DNA of 64,000 nucleotides. Origin: CATQHL01 sp965204655. GTDB taxonomy: Bacteria; Actinomycetota; Acidimicrobiia; Acidimicrobiales; CATQHL01. The stretch is from assembly GCA_965204655.1 (NCBI GenBank), contig OZ241998.1:2232001-2296000 (forward strand). Reading direction: 5' to 3'. Below the pieces are notes generated by a model that made no database searches, had not been told where the DNA came from, and saw nothing but the letters and a program-made list of their open reading frames with translations. This document shows positions 1 through 8,410 of this stretch, one piece after another. A program made the translations under genes and the position numbers. The number at the start of each line of letters is the position of its first letter. Position 1 is the stretch's first letter.

Positions 1-1903
1 CTAGACCCTTGAAGCGCTGCCAGCGGATGTTCTCCGCCCGGCGGCGCCCCTTCTTGAGTTTCTTTGTGATTTCGTCCCGCTCGGTTTCGCTGAACGCCCT
101 GTGCGTGGCGCCTCCGGCCTTGGTGGTGTAGAGGGGCGGCTGGGCGGCGAACACCCTCCCGTGTTCGAGCATCGGACGCATGTAGTGGTAGATGAGCGTG
201 AGCAGCAGGCAGCGGATGTGGCTGCCGTCGACGTCTGCGTCGCAGAGTATGACGATCCGTCCGTAGCGGGCGGATCGGATGTCGAAGTCGCCCTTCACGC
301 CCGCCCCCACCGAGCGGAAGAGAGCCTGCGCTTCGGCGTTGTCTAGCACCTGCTGGACGGAAGCCTTGCCTGCGTTCACGATCTTGCCCCGCAGGGGCAG
401 GATGGCGGCGTTGGCGGCGTTGCGTCCGGCCTTGGCAGGCCCGGCAGCCGAGTCGCCCTCCACGATTATCAGTTCGCTGTCGGGGCCGTGGATGCGGCAG
501 TCGGCGAGCTTGTCGGGCAGTCCGCTGGAGCCGAGCCGGGAAGCCTTGCGCTTGTCTTCCAGCAGCCGCCGGCTCGCCGCCCGGGCGGACATGGCGCCGA
601 CGACCTTGCTGCGTATGGCGGTTATGTTGGAGCGCGGGCCGCTTTTTTCAAACCATTCCGTCAGGTGCTTCTTGACGATCTCGTATACGACGCTCTGCAC
701 TCCCGGTGTGCCCAGTTCGCCCTTGGTCTGACCTCTGAACTGCGGTTCGGGGAACGTTACTTGCATGGCTGCGGCCAGACCTTCCTGCACGTCCTCCTTG
801 CCCGCCCGCTCCAGTCCGTCTTTCGCCAGTGCGGTGATCTGCTTCGTTCCGGCGAGCAGCACGTCGTTGACTGAACGGGTGAGCGCACGCTCGAAGCCCG
901 CTAGGTGCGTCCCCCCTGCCGGGGTGGGGATCGTGTTCACGAAGGAGCGGATCTTGGTGGAAGTCGTGTCGTTCCACTGAAGGGCGGCCCGCACTACGCA
1001 GCGGCGTTCTACGGTCGTCGGCTTGCCGTCCACGGGCACCCTTTCGCTGAAACTGCCTTCGTCGTTGATAGCGATCACCCGGTTGATCGCCGACCCGCTG
1101 CCGATGTCGGCGACGAAACCCTCCAGCCCCTTACGAGAGCAGAGTTCGAGCGTCTCGGCGTTCTTCTCGCCAGCCCGGGCGTCGGTCAGGAAGATGCGCA
1201 GCCCAGGCAATAGGTGGCACATGAGTTGGGCGCGCTCCTGAGCGGCTTGGAAGTCGAACTCGGCGTCCTCGTCGAACAGTTCCCAGTCCGGCCAGAAACG
1301 GACGCGGGTGTAGGTGGTCTTCGTGCGTTGGAGTTTCTCGATTTCGTGGGTGGGGGCGAAGCGGCCCTTGGTGCCGCCGGAGAGTTTCCCAGCCACGCGC
1401 TCGGAGAACCACATCCGCCAGCGGAATCCGTCGCGCCCCACCTCAACGCAGCCTTTCGTGGAGAGTGCGTTGACCACCGACGCCCCCACTCCGTGCAGCC
1501 CGCCTGAGGAGGTGTACGCCCCCTCGCCGTTGCCGGAGAACTTGCCGCCTGCGTGAAGTTCCGTGAAGACCACCTCCACGGCGGAGATGTCCCGGCCAGG
1601 GGGGGCGCCCACCGGGATGCCCCGCCCGTCGTCGTAGACCTCCACGGAGCGGTCGGGGTGGAAGACGACCTCGATGCGGCTGGCAAAACCCGCCGCAGCC
1701 TCGTCCACGCTGTTGTCGAGCAGTTCCCAGAGGAGGTGCTGCAGCCCTTCGGTTCCCGTCCCCCCTATGTACATGCCCGGTCGGCGGCGAACCGCCTCCA
1801 GGCCTTCCAGGGTCTGGATGTGATCGGCTTCGTAGGAGCCATCCCGTGCCTCCGGCGCCTCCGGCATCTCCGGCGCATCCGGCGGGGGGTTGTCGGCTGG
1901 CAT
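1..1903 (-). CDS. parE: DNA topoisomerase IV subunit B (ParE/GyrB type), C-terminus cut by window edge
   Basis: ATPase and TOPRIM subunit of a type IIA topoisomerase. About 634 codons are inside the window. Reading down the minus strand I see the GHKL ATPase motifs ELLDNSVDEA, DDGRGIPVG and GLHGVGASVVNAL, then the TOPRIM motifs EGDSAAGPAKAGR and ILCDADVDGSHI, and the C-terminal QRFKGL just before the window edge. EGDSAAG replaces the usual EGDSAGG, a conservative change. The ATG (1901-1903) follows TAAGGAGG and shares one base with the parC stop (TGATG), so the two subunits are translationally coupled. The order with the A-type subunit upstream is the reverse of most gyrBA operons, which favours a second (topo IV-like) pair over gyrase. 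The assignment to this enzyme class is certain; gyrase versus topo IV is not. Confidence 0.93.
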   Translation of the reverse strand, partial: MPADNPPPDAPEMPEAPEARDGSYEADHIQTLEGLEAVRRRPGMYIGGTGTEGLQHLLWELLDNSVDEAAAGFASRIEVVFHPDRSVEVYDDGRGIPVGAPPGRDISAVEVVFTELHAGGKFSGNGEGAYTSSGGLHGVGASVVNALSTKGCVEVGRDGFRWRMWFSERVAGKLSGGTKGRFAPTHEIEKLQRTKTTYTRVRFWPDWELFDEDAEFDFQAAQERAQLMCHLLPGLRIFLTDARAGEKNAETLELCSRKGLEGFVADIGSGSAINRVIAINDEGSFSERVPVDGKPTTVERRCVVRAALQWNDTTSTKIRSFVNTIPTPAGGTHLAGFERALTRSVNDVLLAGTKQITALAKDGLERAGKEDVQEGLAAAMQVTFPEPQFRGQTKGELGTPGVQSVVYEIVKKHLTEWFEKSGPRSNITAIRSKVVGAMSARAASRRLLEDKRKASRLGSSGLPDKLADCRIHGPDSELIIVEGDSAAGPAKAGRNAANAAILPLRGKIVNAGKASVQQVLDNAEAQALFRSVGAGVKGDFDIRSARYGRIVILCDADVDGSHIRCLLLTLIYHYMRPMLEHGRVFAAQPPLYTTKAGGATHRAFSETERDEITKKLKKGRRRAENIRWQRFKGL

Positions 1904-4377
1904 CACCACCTCCTTAGGGCGACTGTCAGGAAGGCGCGCCCTTCACGGGTGGGGCGCAGCCCGCGGCGGGTGGCGGGGAGGGTGAAGGGTGCCGGTTCGT
2001 TATCGGGCGGCTTGCCCGGCGCCGCTGCGAGCAGGGCGTAAGTGTCGCCGAGAGGCCCTACGTAGGCGCTGCGGATACTCTCGCCTTCTTCGAGACTGCA
2101 GATTTTCACCCCTTGTCCCCCTCGGCCCGCTAAGCGGAACTCCTCACAGGGGGTGGACTTGGCCGCCCCCAGGCTGGTCACGACGACCAGGGCGGCTTCG
2201 CCGAGCGCTGCCCCGGCTGCGACCACCCCGGCGCCGGGGCGAAGCCGCATAGCGGCGGCCCCGGAACTGCGTGCGCTTATGCCGTCCGCTTGAGTGCGCA
2301 GAGCCATCCCGTCGTTTGAGACGATCACGACGCCGGCTTCGGGGACGCAGACGAAGGCTGACACCACCTCGTCGTCGGGTTCTACCTGCAGCAGCGTGAG
2401 TGCGTCTTCGCTCCGCCCGGAGAGTTCTCCCGTTGCGATGCGCCTAGCCGCCCCCTTCCGGGTGACGAGTATCAGTTCTTCGGCTGCTGCGCCGCTTTGT
2501 CCGTCGTCTTGAGGCTTCGAGCCTTTGGACGCTCCGCCGCCGTTGTCGACCGCATGCAGCGTGCGGACGACCTCGCCCTTCTCCAGGCTGAACACGGCTG
2601 CGACGGGGGCGCCTCGGCTGCGCATCTGAACTTCGGGCACGTCGCTGAGGTTTACGGAGACCGCCCGGCCGAGACTGGCGATCGCCCAGATCTTGCTGGC
2701 GGGGGTTGCGATTGTCATGGCGGAGAGCAGGTCGTGGCGACCCAGTTTGCGTCTGCGCGAGGCGTCCTGAGCCGAGCGTCCGAGCAGGCCGGAGGAGGAG
2801 AGGGTGACCACCGAGACTTTCGAAGCGCCCCCCCCGCTCAGTTGTCCGAGGGGTAAGGACTGCTTGAATGACCCTGCCGGCAGCACTTTGGTGCGCCTCG
2901 GTCGACCGAAGCGGTCAGCCAAGTCGTCCAACTCTCGAGTCACGAGTTCTTGGCGCAACTTGTGGTTGGCGAGCAGCGCTCGTTGCTCCTCTATGGTCGC
3001 GGTGAGTTCGGCTGCTTCGTCGAGCAGTTTCTGGCGCTCCAGCCCAACTAAACGCCTCAACCTCAGCGCCAGCACGGCCTCGGCCTGCTCGGAGGTCATG
3101 GAGAACTTTTTGCAAAGTTCCCGCCGCGCCGCTTCGGTCGTCTTGCTGCTTCTTATGGTCGCCACCACTTCGTCGATGTTGTCGAGGGCCAGGAGAAGGC
3201 CTTCGCAGATGTGAAGGCGCTGCTCCGCTGTCTTCAGCCGCCACTTCGCCCGCTTCTCCACCACGTCGAGGCGGTGAAGGGCGTAATGGGCGAGCAACTC
3301 GCGCAGAGACAACGTCTTCGGCACGCCGCCGACGAGCGCCACGTTGTTGATCCTGAAGGTCGTTTCCACCGGAGACTGATTCCAGAGGTTCTCCAGAACC
3401 CTCTCGGCGTCCACGCCCGGATGGCAGTCCACCTGCACCCTCAAGCCCTCGCGGCGGTCGGAGAGGTTGCGCACGTCCGCCACGCCGCCTAGCCGTCCGT
3501 CCTTGGCCTGTTCCTTGATTCGCGACACGACCGCCTCCGGCCCGACCTGGTAGGGCAGTTCGGAGAAGACAATTGCCTCCCTTCGCTCTCCGACCGAGAT
3601 CACCTCGGCGCGCGCCCGAATTTTGAACGAGCCCTGTCCGGTCTCGTAGGCCTCTAGCAGTCCTTGGCCGTCGACCACTCCTCCCGAGGGGAAGTCCGGC
3701 CCGGCTAGGACTTTAAGGATGTCCTTCGTGGAGGCTTTGGGGTTGTCGATGATCAGACGCACCGCCGCGGCGACTTCCCGCAGGTTGTGCGAAGCCATGC
3801 TCGTGGTCATCCCCACGGCTATGCCGCTCGTGCCGTTCACTAGGAGGTTCGGCAGCTTGGCGGGCAGGCAGACCGGTTCCAGGATCTCCCCGTCGTAGTT
3901 GGGACGGAAGTTCACTGTGTCTTCTTCAATGTCGGTCAGCATCTCCACGGCGGCGGGGGAGAGCCGGCACTCCGTGTAGCGGGAGGCGGCGGGAGGATCG
4001 TCAAGGGTTCCGAAGTTTCCCTGGGGGTCGACAAGTTGGACGGCGCGCCCAAAGTCTTGCCCCATCCAGACCAGGCTGTTATAGATGGAGTCGTCTCCGT
4101 GAGGGTGGTAGTTTCCCATGGTATCTCCGACAACCCTGGCGCATTTCCGGTGCGGCCCGTCGGGGCGCAGACCCATTCTCAGCATTGAGTAGAGGATGCG
4201 GCGCTGGACGGGTTTCAGGCCGTCTCGGACGTCGGGAATGGCGCGGGAGGTGATGACCGAGAGCGAATACGCCAGGAAGGATTCGGAGACCTCCGCCGCC
4301 AGCGGAGCGTTCACGACCTCTCCGGCGAAGGAAGAGTGGTCGTCCTCTGCGAAGAATTCGGGCTGTTCAGGGTGCAT
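1903..4377 (-). CDS. parC: DNA topoisomerase IV subunit A (ParC/GyrA type)
   Basis: DNA-cleaving subunit of a type IIA topoisomerase, 824 aa. The N-terminal winged-helix and tower region carries the catalytic tyrosine in AASRYTECR (Tyr134). The C-terminal region from about residue 510 is beta-propeller-like. No canonical GyrA box (QRRGGKG) is present; the nearest match is GRGGQGVK near the end. This weakens a gyrase assignment. In the quinolone-resistance-determining region, HPHGDDSIYNSL places Asp96 and Asn100 where E. coli GyrA has Ser83 and Asp87. The gene is the first of a two-gene unit with parE. The 210 bp between its start and the next gene holds no convincing ORF. Confidence 0.92.
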   Translation of the reverse strand: MHPEQPEFFAEDDHSSFAGEVVNAPLAAEVSESFLAYSLSVITSRAIPDVRDGLKPVQRRILYSMLRMGLRPDGPHRKCARVVGDTMGNYHPHGDDSIYNSLVWMGQDFGRAVQLVDPQGNFGTLDDPPAASRYTECRLSPAAVEMLTDIEEDTVNFRPNYDGEILEPVCLPAKLPNLLVNGTSGIAVGMTTSMASHNLREVAAAVRLIIDNPKASTKDILKVLAGPDFPSGGVVDGQGLLEAYETGQGSFKIRARAEVISVGERREAIVFSELPYQVGPEAVVSRIKEQAKDGRLGGVADVRNLSDRREGLRVQVDCHPGVDAERVLENLWNQSPVETTFRINNVALVGGVPKTLSLRELLAHYALHRLDVVEKRAKWRLKTAEQRLHICEGLLLALDNIDEVVATIRSSKTTEAARRELCKKFSMTSEQAEAVLALRLRRLVGLERQKLLDEAAELTATIEEQRALLANHKLRQELVTRELDDLADRFGRPRRTKVLPAGSFKQSLPLGQLSGGGASKVSVVTLSSSGLLGRSAQDASRRRKLGRHDLLSAMTIATPASKIWAIASLGRAVSVNLSDVPEVQMRSRGAPVAAVFSLEKGEVVRTLHAVDNGGGASKGSKPQDDGQSGAAAEELILVTRKGAARRIATGELSGRSEDALTLLQVEPDDEVVSAFVCVPEAGVVIVSNDGMALRTQADGISARSSGAAAMRLRPGAGVVAAGAALGEAALVVVTSLGAAKSTPCEEFRLAGRGGQGVKICSLEEGESIRSAYVGPLGDTYALLAAAPGKPPDNEPAPFTLPATRRGLRPTREGRAFLTVALRRW

Positions 4378-4587
4378 GGGTCTAGTTCCTTTTCCGCGTT
4401 CTCGGGGCGGCTTGGAGCCTCACCTGGCGGTAGTGAACAGTCATACCCGTCCGGTGTGAAAGCCTTGACACGGCTACAAGAGTACGACCTGCGTCTGCGC
4501 GCCTTGTGGAATGGCCTGAGGCGTCCGCTGAGTGCAGTGTCTGCTTTGAGGGGCACAGCGGCGGGCGCATTCCGTTCACGCTGGCGT

Positions 4588-5157
4588 TCATGCTGGCGCC
4601 GCCGGGAGCGCTCCTAGGAGATGCACCGGAGCGTCCGAGTGGAAAAAGACCGCAAGCGCCGCACCTGCGGCTAGGAACGGCCCGAAGGGCAAACTGCTGC
4701 GGGCGGGTTTCCGCAAGGTCAGCATTACGACGGCTGCTGCGGACGCTCCTCCCGCTCCCAGCACGAGGCCTTCTAGCGCCGTGAGCGGCCCCAGCCAGCC
4801 TAGAAAAAGTCCGTTCAGACCCGCTAGACGCACGTCTCCGAAGCCCAGGGCGGGCGGATTGGCGAGGTGGAGGGTGGCGAAGAACAGATAGCACCCGGCC
4901 CCGACGGCGGCAGCGATCCCAAATCTTCGCAGGTCGCCGTTGCGCTGTGACAATCCGGCGAGGGCGGCCAGGGAGATCAGTGTGGCCGGGTTCACGACAG
5001 CCTTGGGGAGGCGTCGGCAGCGTAGGTCGATCCAGGAGAGGATGACCAAGACGGCCAGCCAGAGCCCGAATGCGGCGGCCTCGATGTTCCAGAGGAGACC
5101 GGCTGTCGCGGCGCCTGCTGCGGCGGAGATCGTCGCGGTACGGCGGCTTGCGCACAT
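4588..5157 (-). CDS. Prepilin peptidase, A24 family (TadV/CpaA type)
   Basis: Membrane aspartic protease that would trim Flp-type prepilins and pseudopilins. Both expected aspartates are visible: one in the LSWIDLRCRRLP segment after the second hydrophobic helix, the other in GFGDVRLAG (GxGD motif). The rest is a series of hydrophobic helices. It is divergent from the Tad operon, sharing its upstream region. The start is uncertain: the frame is open to TTG 5325 and ATG 5301, but residues encoded upstream of ATG 5157 are Arg/Lys/Pro-rich and derive from a repeated DNA segment. Starting at 5157 gives 189 aa, near the size of short Tad-type peptidases. No start has a strong ribosome binding site. 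Confidence 0.82.
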   Translation of the reverse strand: MCASRRTATISAAAGAATAGLLWNIEAAAFGLWLAVLVILSWIDLRCRRLPKAVVNPATLISLAALAGLSQRNGDLRRFGIAAAVGAGCYLFFATLHLANPPALGFGDVRLAGLNGLFLGWLGPLTALEGLVLGAGGASAAAVVMLTLRKPARSSLPFGPFLAAGAALAVFFHSDAPVHLLGALPAAPA

Positions 5158-5165
5158 CGCAAGCA

Positions 5166-5264
5166 GCCGCCCGGCGGTCTTCTTTGGCGGCCCAGCGCAC
5201 CTCCATCCCCGGCGGCAACCAGAACTTATCGAGACCGGCCGCCCGGCGGCCTTCTTTAGCGGCC
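5166..5264. repeat. 27-bp imperfect direct repeat pair
   Basis: Two copies, 5166-5192 and 5238-5264, match at 25 of 27 positions; each begins GCCGCCCGGCGG and ends GCGGCC. They lie in the putative 5' end or leader of the prepilin peptidase gene and explain the repeated KKxAGR in the upstream reading frame. Confidence 0.7.
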
Positions 5265-5342
5265 TTCGGGCGGATCGCATGTTGGGACGTGCGAATTTCA
5301 TAGAGTATATTTTAGCAAATTTCAAGAAGTTTTAGTGATAGT

Positions 5343-5371
5343 TTGCTATTTCAGGATTTTTCATGTATAGT
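5343..5371 (+). promoter_or_regulatory. Candidate housekeeping promoter of the Tad operon
   Basis: TTGCTA (5343-5348), a 17-bp spacer, then TATAGT (5366-5371), in an AT-rich stretch about 35-60 bp before the GTG start of the first Tad gene. Spacing and hexamers fit a sigma-70-type promoter; this is inference from sequence only. Confidence 0.5.
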
Positions 5372-5406
5372 CAAGTCAAGATGAACGAAATCGAGGAGGC
5401 AAGCTA

Positions 5407-6210
5407 GTGTCAAACGACCGCAGGCCACTGCGCCCCCTGTCCGAAAGCGGCGCTGGGCCAAGAGGCGGCGCTGGGCCGAGAGGTGCTGTTGCGCCGAGAG
5501 GCGGCGCTGGGCCAAGAGGCGCTGCACTAAGAGATGGCGCTGCGCCGAGGGGCGGCGCTGCTGGACAAGATGCGGAGAGCGGCGGCGCTCGGATGCAGAG
5601 CGCCGCCGACAAAAGATCCCTGAGGATCACCCGGCGGCGCATTCCCGAGCTAGCGATCGGCGTGGTTCTCCTGGGCTTGGGCGCTATAGGAGCGATGCTG
5701 CTGTCGGGGGATCCTCCTGCGAAGACGCCGGTGCTGGTCTGGGCCGAAGAGGTTGTCAGAGGGCAGAAGGTGTCCAGCGAGAACCTTGGAATCGTCGAAA
5801 TAGACACCGACGTATCGGTGGATGTCGTGAGTGCATCCAAGGCCGCAGAGATCGTGGGGAAAAGGGCTCTCTTCAGGGGGAATGCGGGAGCTTTTGTCAG
5901 CAGGGCCATGCTTTCCGAGGGGCCGGGTCTGCGAGACGAAGAAGCGGTCGTGGGGATGCGGGTGGGTCCTGGTCAGTACCCGAGCAGCACGCTTTCCGCT
6001 GGCGACGTGGTCGACTTGGTGCTTCCGGAGTTGCGGCCTGGCTGGGACGACCCGCTGGTGGCTGCGGGGGTTCAGGTCTTTGAAGTCGAGTGGCTGGGAG
6101 ACAGCGGAGGAGGCGACGCTCTGGTGTCGCTGTTGATACCGCGACGGCTGGCCACCAGGGTCGTGGAGGCGGCGATTGCGGGCGTGAGGTTGGTTGAGGT
6201 GTCGTTGTGA
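5407..6210 (+). CDS. CpaB/RcpC-like SAF-domain protein, Flp pilus assembly
   Basis: 267 aa, GTG start with GAGGAGG placed 8 bp upstream. The first 50 or so residues are low-complexity Gly/Ala/Pro/Arg (repeated GAGPRG). A basic patch and one hydrophobic helix (about residues 78-98) follow, then a periplasmic or extracytoplasmic domain with the SAF-type segment around EEVVRGQKVSSENLGIVEI and VGKRALFRGNAGAFVSR, where CpaB proteins bind or guide the secretion channel. It is the first gene of the Tad operon and ends in a GTGA overlap with the next gene. In a monoderm, CpaB-like proteins probably act at the membrane-wall interface. The family call is by SAF signature plus position. Confidence 0.75.
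   Translation: MSNDRRPLRPLSESGAGPRGGAGPRGAVAPRGGAGPRGAALRDGAAPRGGAAGQDAESGGARMQSAADKRSLRITRRRIPELAIGVVLLGLGAIGAMLLSGDPPAKTPVLVWAEEVVRGQKVSSENLGIVEIDTDVSVDVVSASKAAEIVGKRALFRGNAGAFVSRAMLSEGPGLRDEEAVVGMRVGPGQYPSSTLSAGDVVDLVLPELRPGWDDPLVAAGVQVFEVEWLGDSGGGDALVSLLIPRRLATRVVEAAIAGVRLVEVSL
5449..5560 (+). repeat. In-frame 18-bp-period repeats in the cpaB-like gene
   Basis: About six degenerate copies of an 18-bp unit resembling GGCGCTGGGCCAAGAGGC encode GAGPRG, AVAPRG, AALRDG and similar hexapeptides. The reading frame stays open throughout. Confidence 0.75.
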
Positions 6211-6992
6211 CCCTGGTGGTGATCGGTTCGCTCAAGAGTGCGCCCGGTGTGAGCACCCTGGCTGCGGTGATGGCCTATCAGTGGCCGCAGCATCGCCGGA
6301 TGGCTTTGGTTGAGGCGGACGCCGACGGGGGAGTGCTCGCCGCCCGCTTCGGCCTGCATCCGGAGTCTCCTAGTTTGGTGAGCTTTGCGGCTTCCGCTCG
6401 ACATGGCTATGACCAAAATCTCTTCTGGGAGTCGTGCCAGAGGCTGCCGGGAGGCCCGATGGCGATGGTCGTGCCCAGCAGCGGACGTTCGGTGTCGCGC
6501 TCTCTTCAGCAGATCGACTTCGCTGAACTCAACGAGTGCCTGACCGATACCGACCTCTTGTTGGATGCCGGACGGCTGCGGCAGGAAGGGCCGACACAGA
6601 GGCTTTGCGAAAGCGCGGGGCTGCTGGTGATGGTGGTGCGTCCGGTCTTCGAGAACCTCGCCGTTCTCCTTCACCGAGCCTCGACGCTGGGGGATCGTTC
6701 CAAGTTGGGGGTGGTGATCGTGGGAGACGGCCCGTATCCCCCCGAAGAGATCGACGAAGCGCTCACGCAGGCCGCGGGACAACGCTCCTCGGTGTTGGGC
6801 TCGATTGCCTGGGACCCACGCGGGGCGGAGGGCTTGACTTCCGAAGCCTCCCGTAACAGGGTGCTTCGACGTTCGCACTTGGCGCGCACCACTAGGCATG
6901 TGACCGAACTCGTGGTGAGATTGATGCCTTCGGGGGGCATGCCTTCCCTGCGAAGAGACGGCACTGCTGCTGCGACTGCGGGGCGTTCATGA
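6207..6992 (+). CDS. TadZ/CpaE-like MinD-family ATPase
   Basis: 261 aa. The N-terminus reads VVIGSLKSAPGVSTLAA, the position of the deviant Walker A loop of ParA/MinD proteins (KGGxGKT). The first lysine is kept (KSAPGVST) but the usual GKT is GVS. EADADGG matches the region after it. TadZ-type proteins act as polar localisation factors for Tad pili and some have lost ATP hydrolysis. GTG start overlapping the previous stop by four bases (GTGA); ends with ATGA overlap to tadA. The family is a reasonable inference from fold motifs and operon position. Confidence 0.7.
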   Translation: MTLVVIGSLKSAPGVSTLAAVMAYQWPQHRRMALVEADADGGVLAARFGLHPESPSLVSFAASARHGYDQNLFWESCQRLPGGPMAMVVPSSGRSVSRSLQQIDFAELNECLTDTDLLLDAGRLRQEGPTQRLCESAGLLVMVVRPVFENLAVLLHRASTLGDRSKLGVVIVGDGPYPPEEIDEALTQAAGQRSSVLGSIAWDPRGAEGLTSEASRNRVLRRSHLARTTRHVTELVVRLMPSGGMPSLRRDGTAAATAGRS

Positions 6993-8410
6993 GCACGCTA
7001 GGTCTCGCAGGCCCCGCAGGAGGCGCAGGAGGGCTTTCAGGCGCCGTTCCAGGGGGCGTATCGGCCACTTCGACGTCTCCCATAGGCGGGGTTGCCGGAG
7101 TTGACCGAGACCTGCTCGAAGAGTTGGTCTCGCAATTGCGGAACCAGCTTGGAGGCTGGATCGAAGAAGAAAACCGAGCAGGGCGCCGCCCCGGACGCGA
7201 AGAGCGTGACGAACGTGCGGGCGAGGTGATCGACGTCTGGCTGCTGGAGTTGGCTCAGCGTCGCATCGCCTCGGGGTCGGAATTGCTCACCGCCTCCGAA
7301 GAGGCGGCGATTTCAGAAGCGGCGATGGCGCACGCATTCGGCAGCGGCCCTTGGGAGCGATACCTCAAGGATCCCGACCTCACCGACATCCACATCAACG
7401 GACACGATCAGGTCTGGCTGGTGGATCGAATAGGCAACAAGCGGCGCGGCGAGGCGGTGGCCGAGTCCGACGAGGAACTGATCAACCAGATCCGATGGGT
7501 GGGAGCCAACCTGGATCGCAGCGGAAGACGTTTCGACGTCAGTTCCCCCGTGCTGAACATGCGCCTGCCTGGGGGAGCTCGACTGCACGCCGTGATGGAG
7601 GTCTCCCTCGTTCCCATGGTGACCATCCGCCTGCACGACCACACCCTCTCCACCCTCGGCGAACTGCGGGCGTCGGGGATGGTCGACGCAGCACTGGAGT
7701 CTTTCCTCGGCGCAGCCGTCAGAGCCGGTTTCAACATCGTCGTCTGCGGCGGGATGGGGGCCGGCAAGACCACCCTTGCGCGCTGCCTGCTGAACGAAGT
7801 CCCTCCGGGGGAACGGATCATCACCGTCGAGGACGAACTGGAACTGGGGCTTCATCACTATTCCGACCTCCACCCCGACATAGGGGTACTGGAAGCCAGG
7901 GAGGCCAACGTGGAAGGCAGCGGGGCTTTTCCGCTCGAGGTGTTGCTGCGGGAGTGCCTGCGTATGCACGCCGACCGCATAGTCGTGGGGGAGGTGCGCG
8001 GCCCTGAGGTGCTGGGGATGCTTCTGGCGATGACCTCTGGTCAGGACGGGTCTTTGTGCACCATCCACGCCAACAGCACCAAGGAAGCCTTCGAGCGGCT
8101 CACGGTCTACGCCTCTCTGACGCCGCAGAAGTTCACGCGGGATTTCACTTACCGGCTGGTGGGCTCTGCGGTGGACTTCGTGGTTCACCTCGACAACGTG
8201 GGCGGAAAGAGGAGGGTGAGCAGCGTCAGGGAGGTGGTCGGTTCCACGGAGACGGACGTGCTTTCCAACGAAATCTGGAAGCCCTCGCCCGACGGCAGGG
8301 CGGTGGTTTCCGGCGAGCCCTTCCGGGTAGAGCCGACGCTTCGCCGACTGCTGGAGAACGGCTTCGAAGCGGACCTGATGCGCCTTGAGCATGGGACGTG
8401 GGCGGTATGA
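6989..8410 (+). CDS. tadA: TadA/CpaF secretion ATPase
   Basis: 473 aa hexameric ATPase that powers Flp pilus assembly. A Gly/Ala/Ser-rich N-terminal tail of about 40 residues precedes a helical region and an N-terminal domain (LTDIHINGHDQVWL). The Walker A is CGGMGAGKTTLAR (about residues 253-264), followed by an acidic box (ITVEDELEL), and the Walker B/His box region RIVVGEVRGPEV and GSLCTIHANS. These are diagnostic of the CpaF branch of type II/IV secretion ATPases. ATGA overlaps on both sides place it in a tightly coupled operon with tadZ-like and tadB. Confidence 0.95.
   Translation: MSTLGLAGPAGGAGGLSGAVPGGVSATSTSPIGGVAGVDRDLLEELVSQLRNQLGGWIEEENRAGRRPGREERDERAGEVIDVWLLELAQRRIASGSELLTASEEAAISEAAMAHAFGSGPWERYLKDPDLTDIHINGHDQVWLVDRIGNKRRGEAVAESDEELINQIRWVGANLDRSGRRFDVSSPVLNMRLPGGARLHAVMEVSLVPMVTIRLHDHTLSTLGELRASGMVDAALESFLGAAVRAGFNIVVCGGMGAGKTTLARCLLNEVPPGERIITVEDELELGLHHYSDLHPDIGVLEAREANVEGSGAFPLEVLLRECLRMHADRIVVGEVRGPEVLGMLLAMTSGQDGSLCTIHANSTKEAFERLTVYASLTPQKFTRDFTYRLVGSAVDFVVHLDNVGGKRRVSSVREVVGSTETDVLSNEIWKPSPDGRAVVSGEPFRVEPTLRRLLENGFEADLMRLEHGTWAV

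Noticed and set aside
1..2041. Several plus-strand ORFs of 80-160 codons opposite parE and parC
   Set aside because: All are antisense shadows; topoisomerase motifs on the minus strand are continuous.
7313..8392. 359-codon ORF antisense to tadA
   Set aside because: Shadow of a GC-rich gene: no family motif, no ribosome binding site, and tadA motifs are intact on the other strand.
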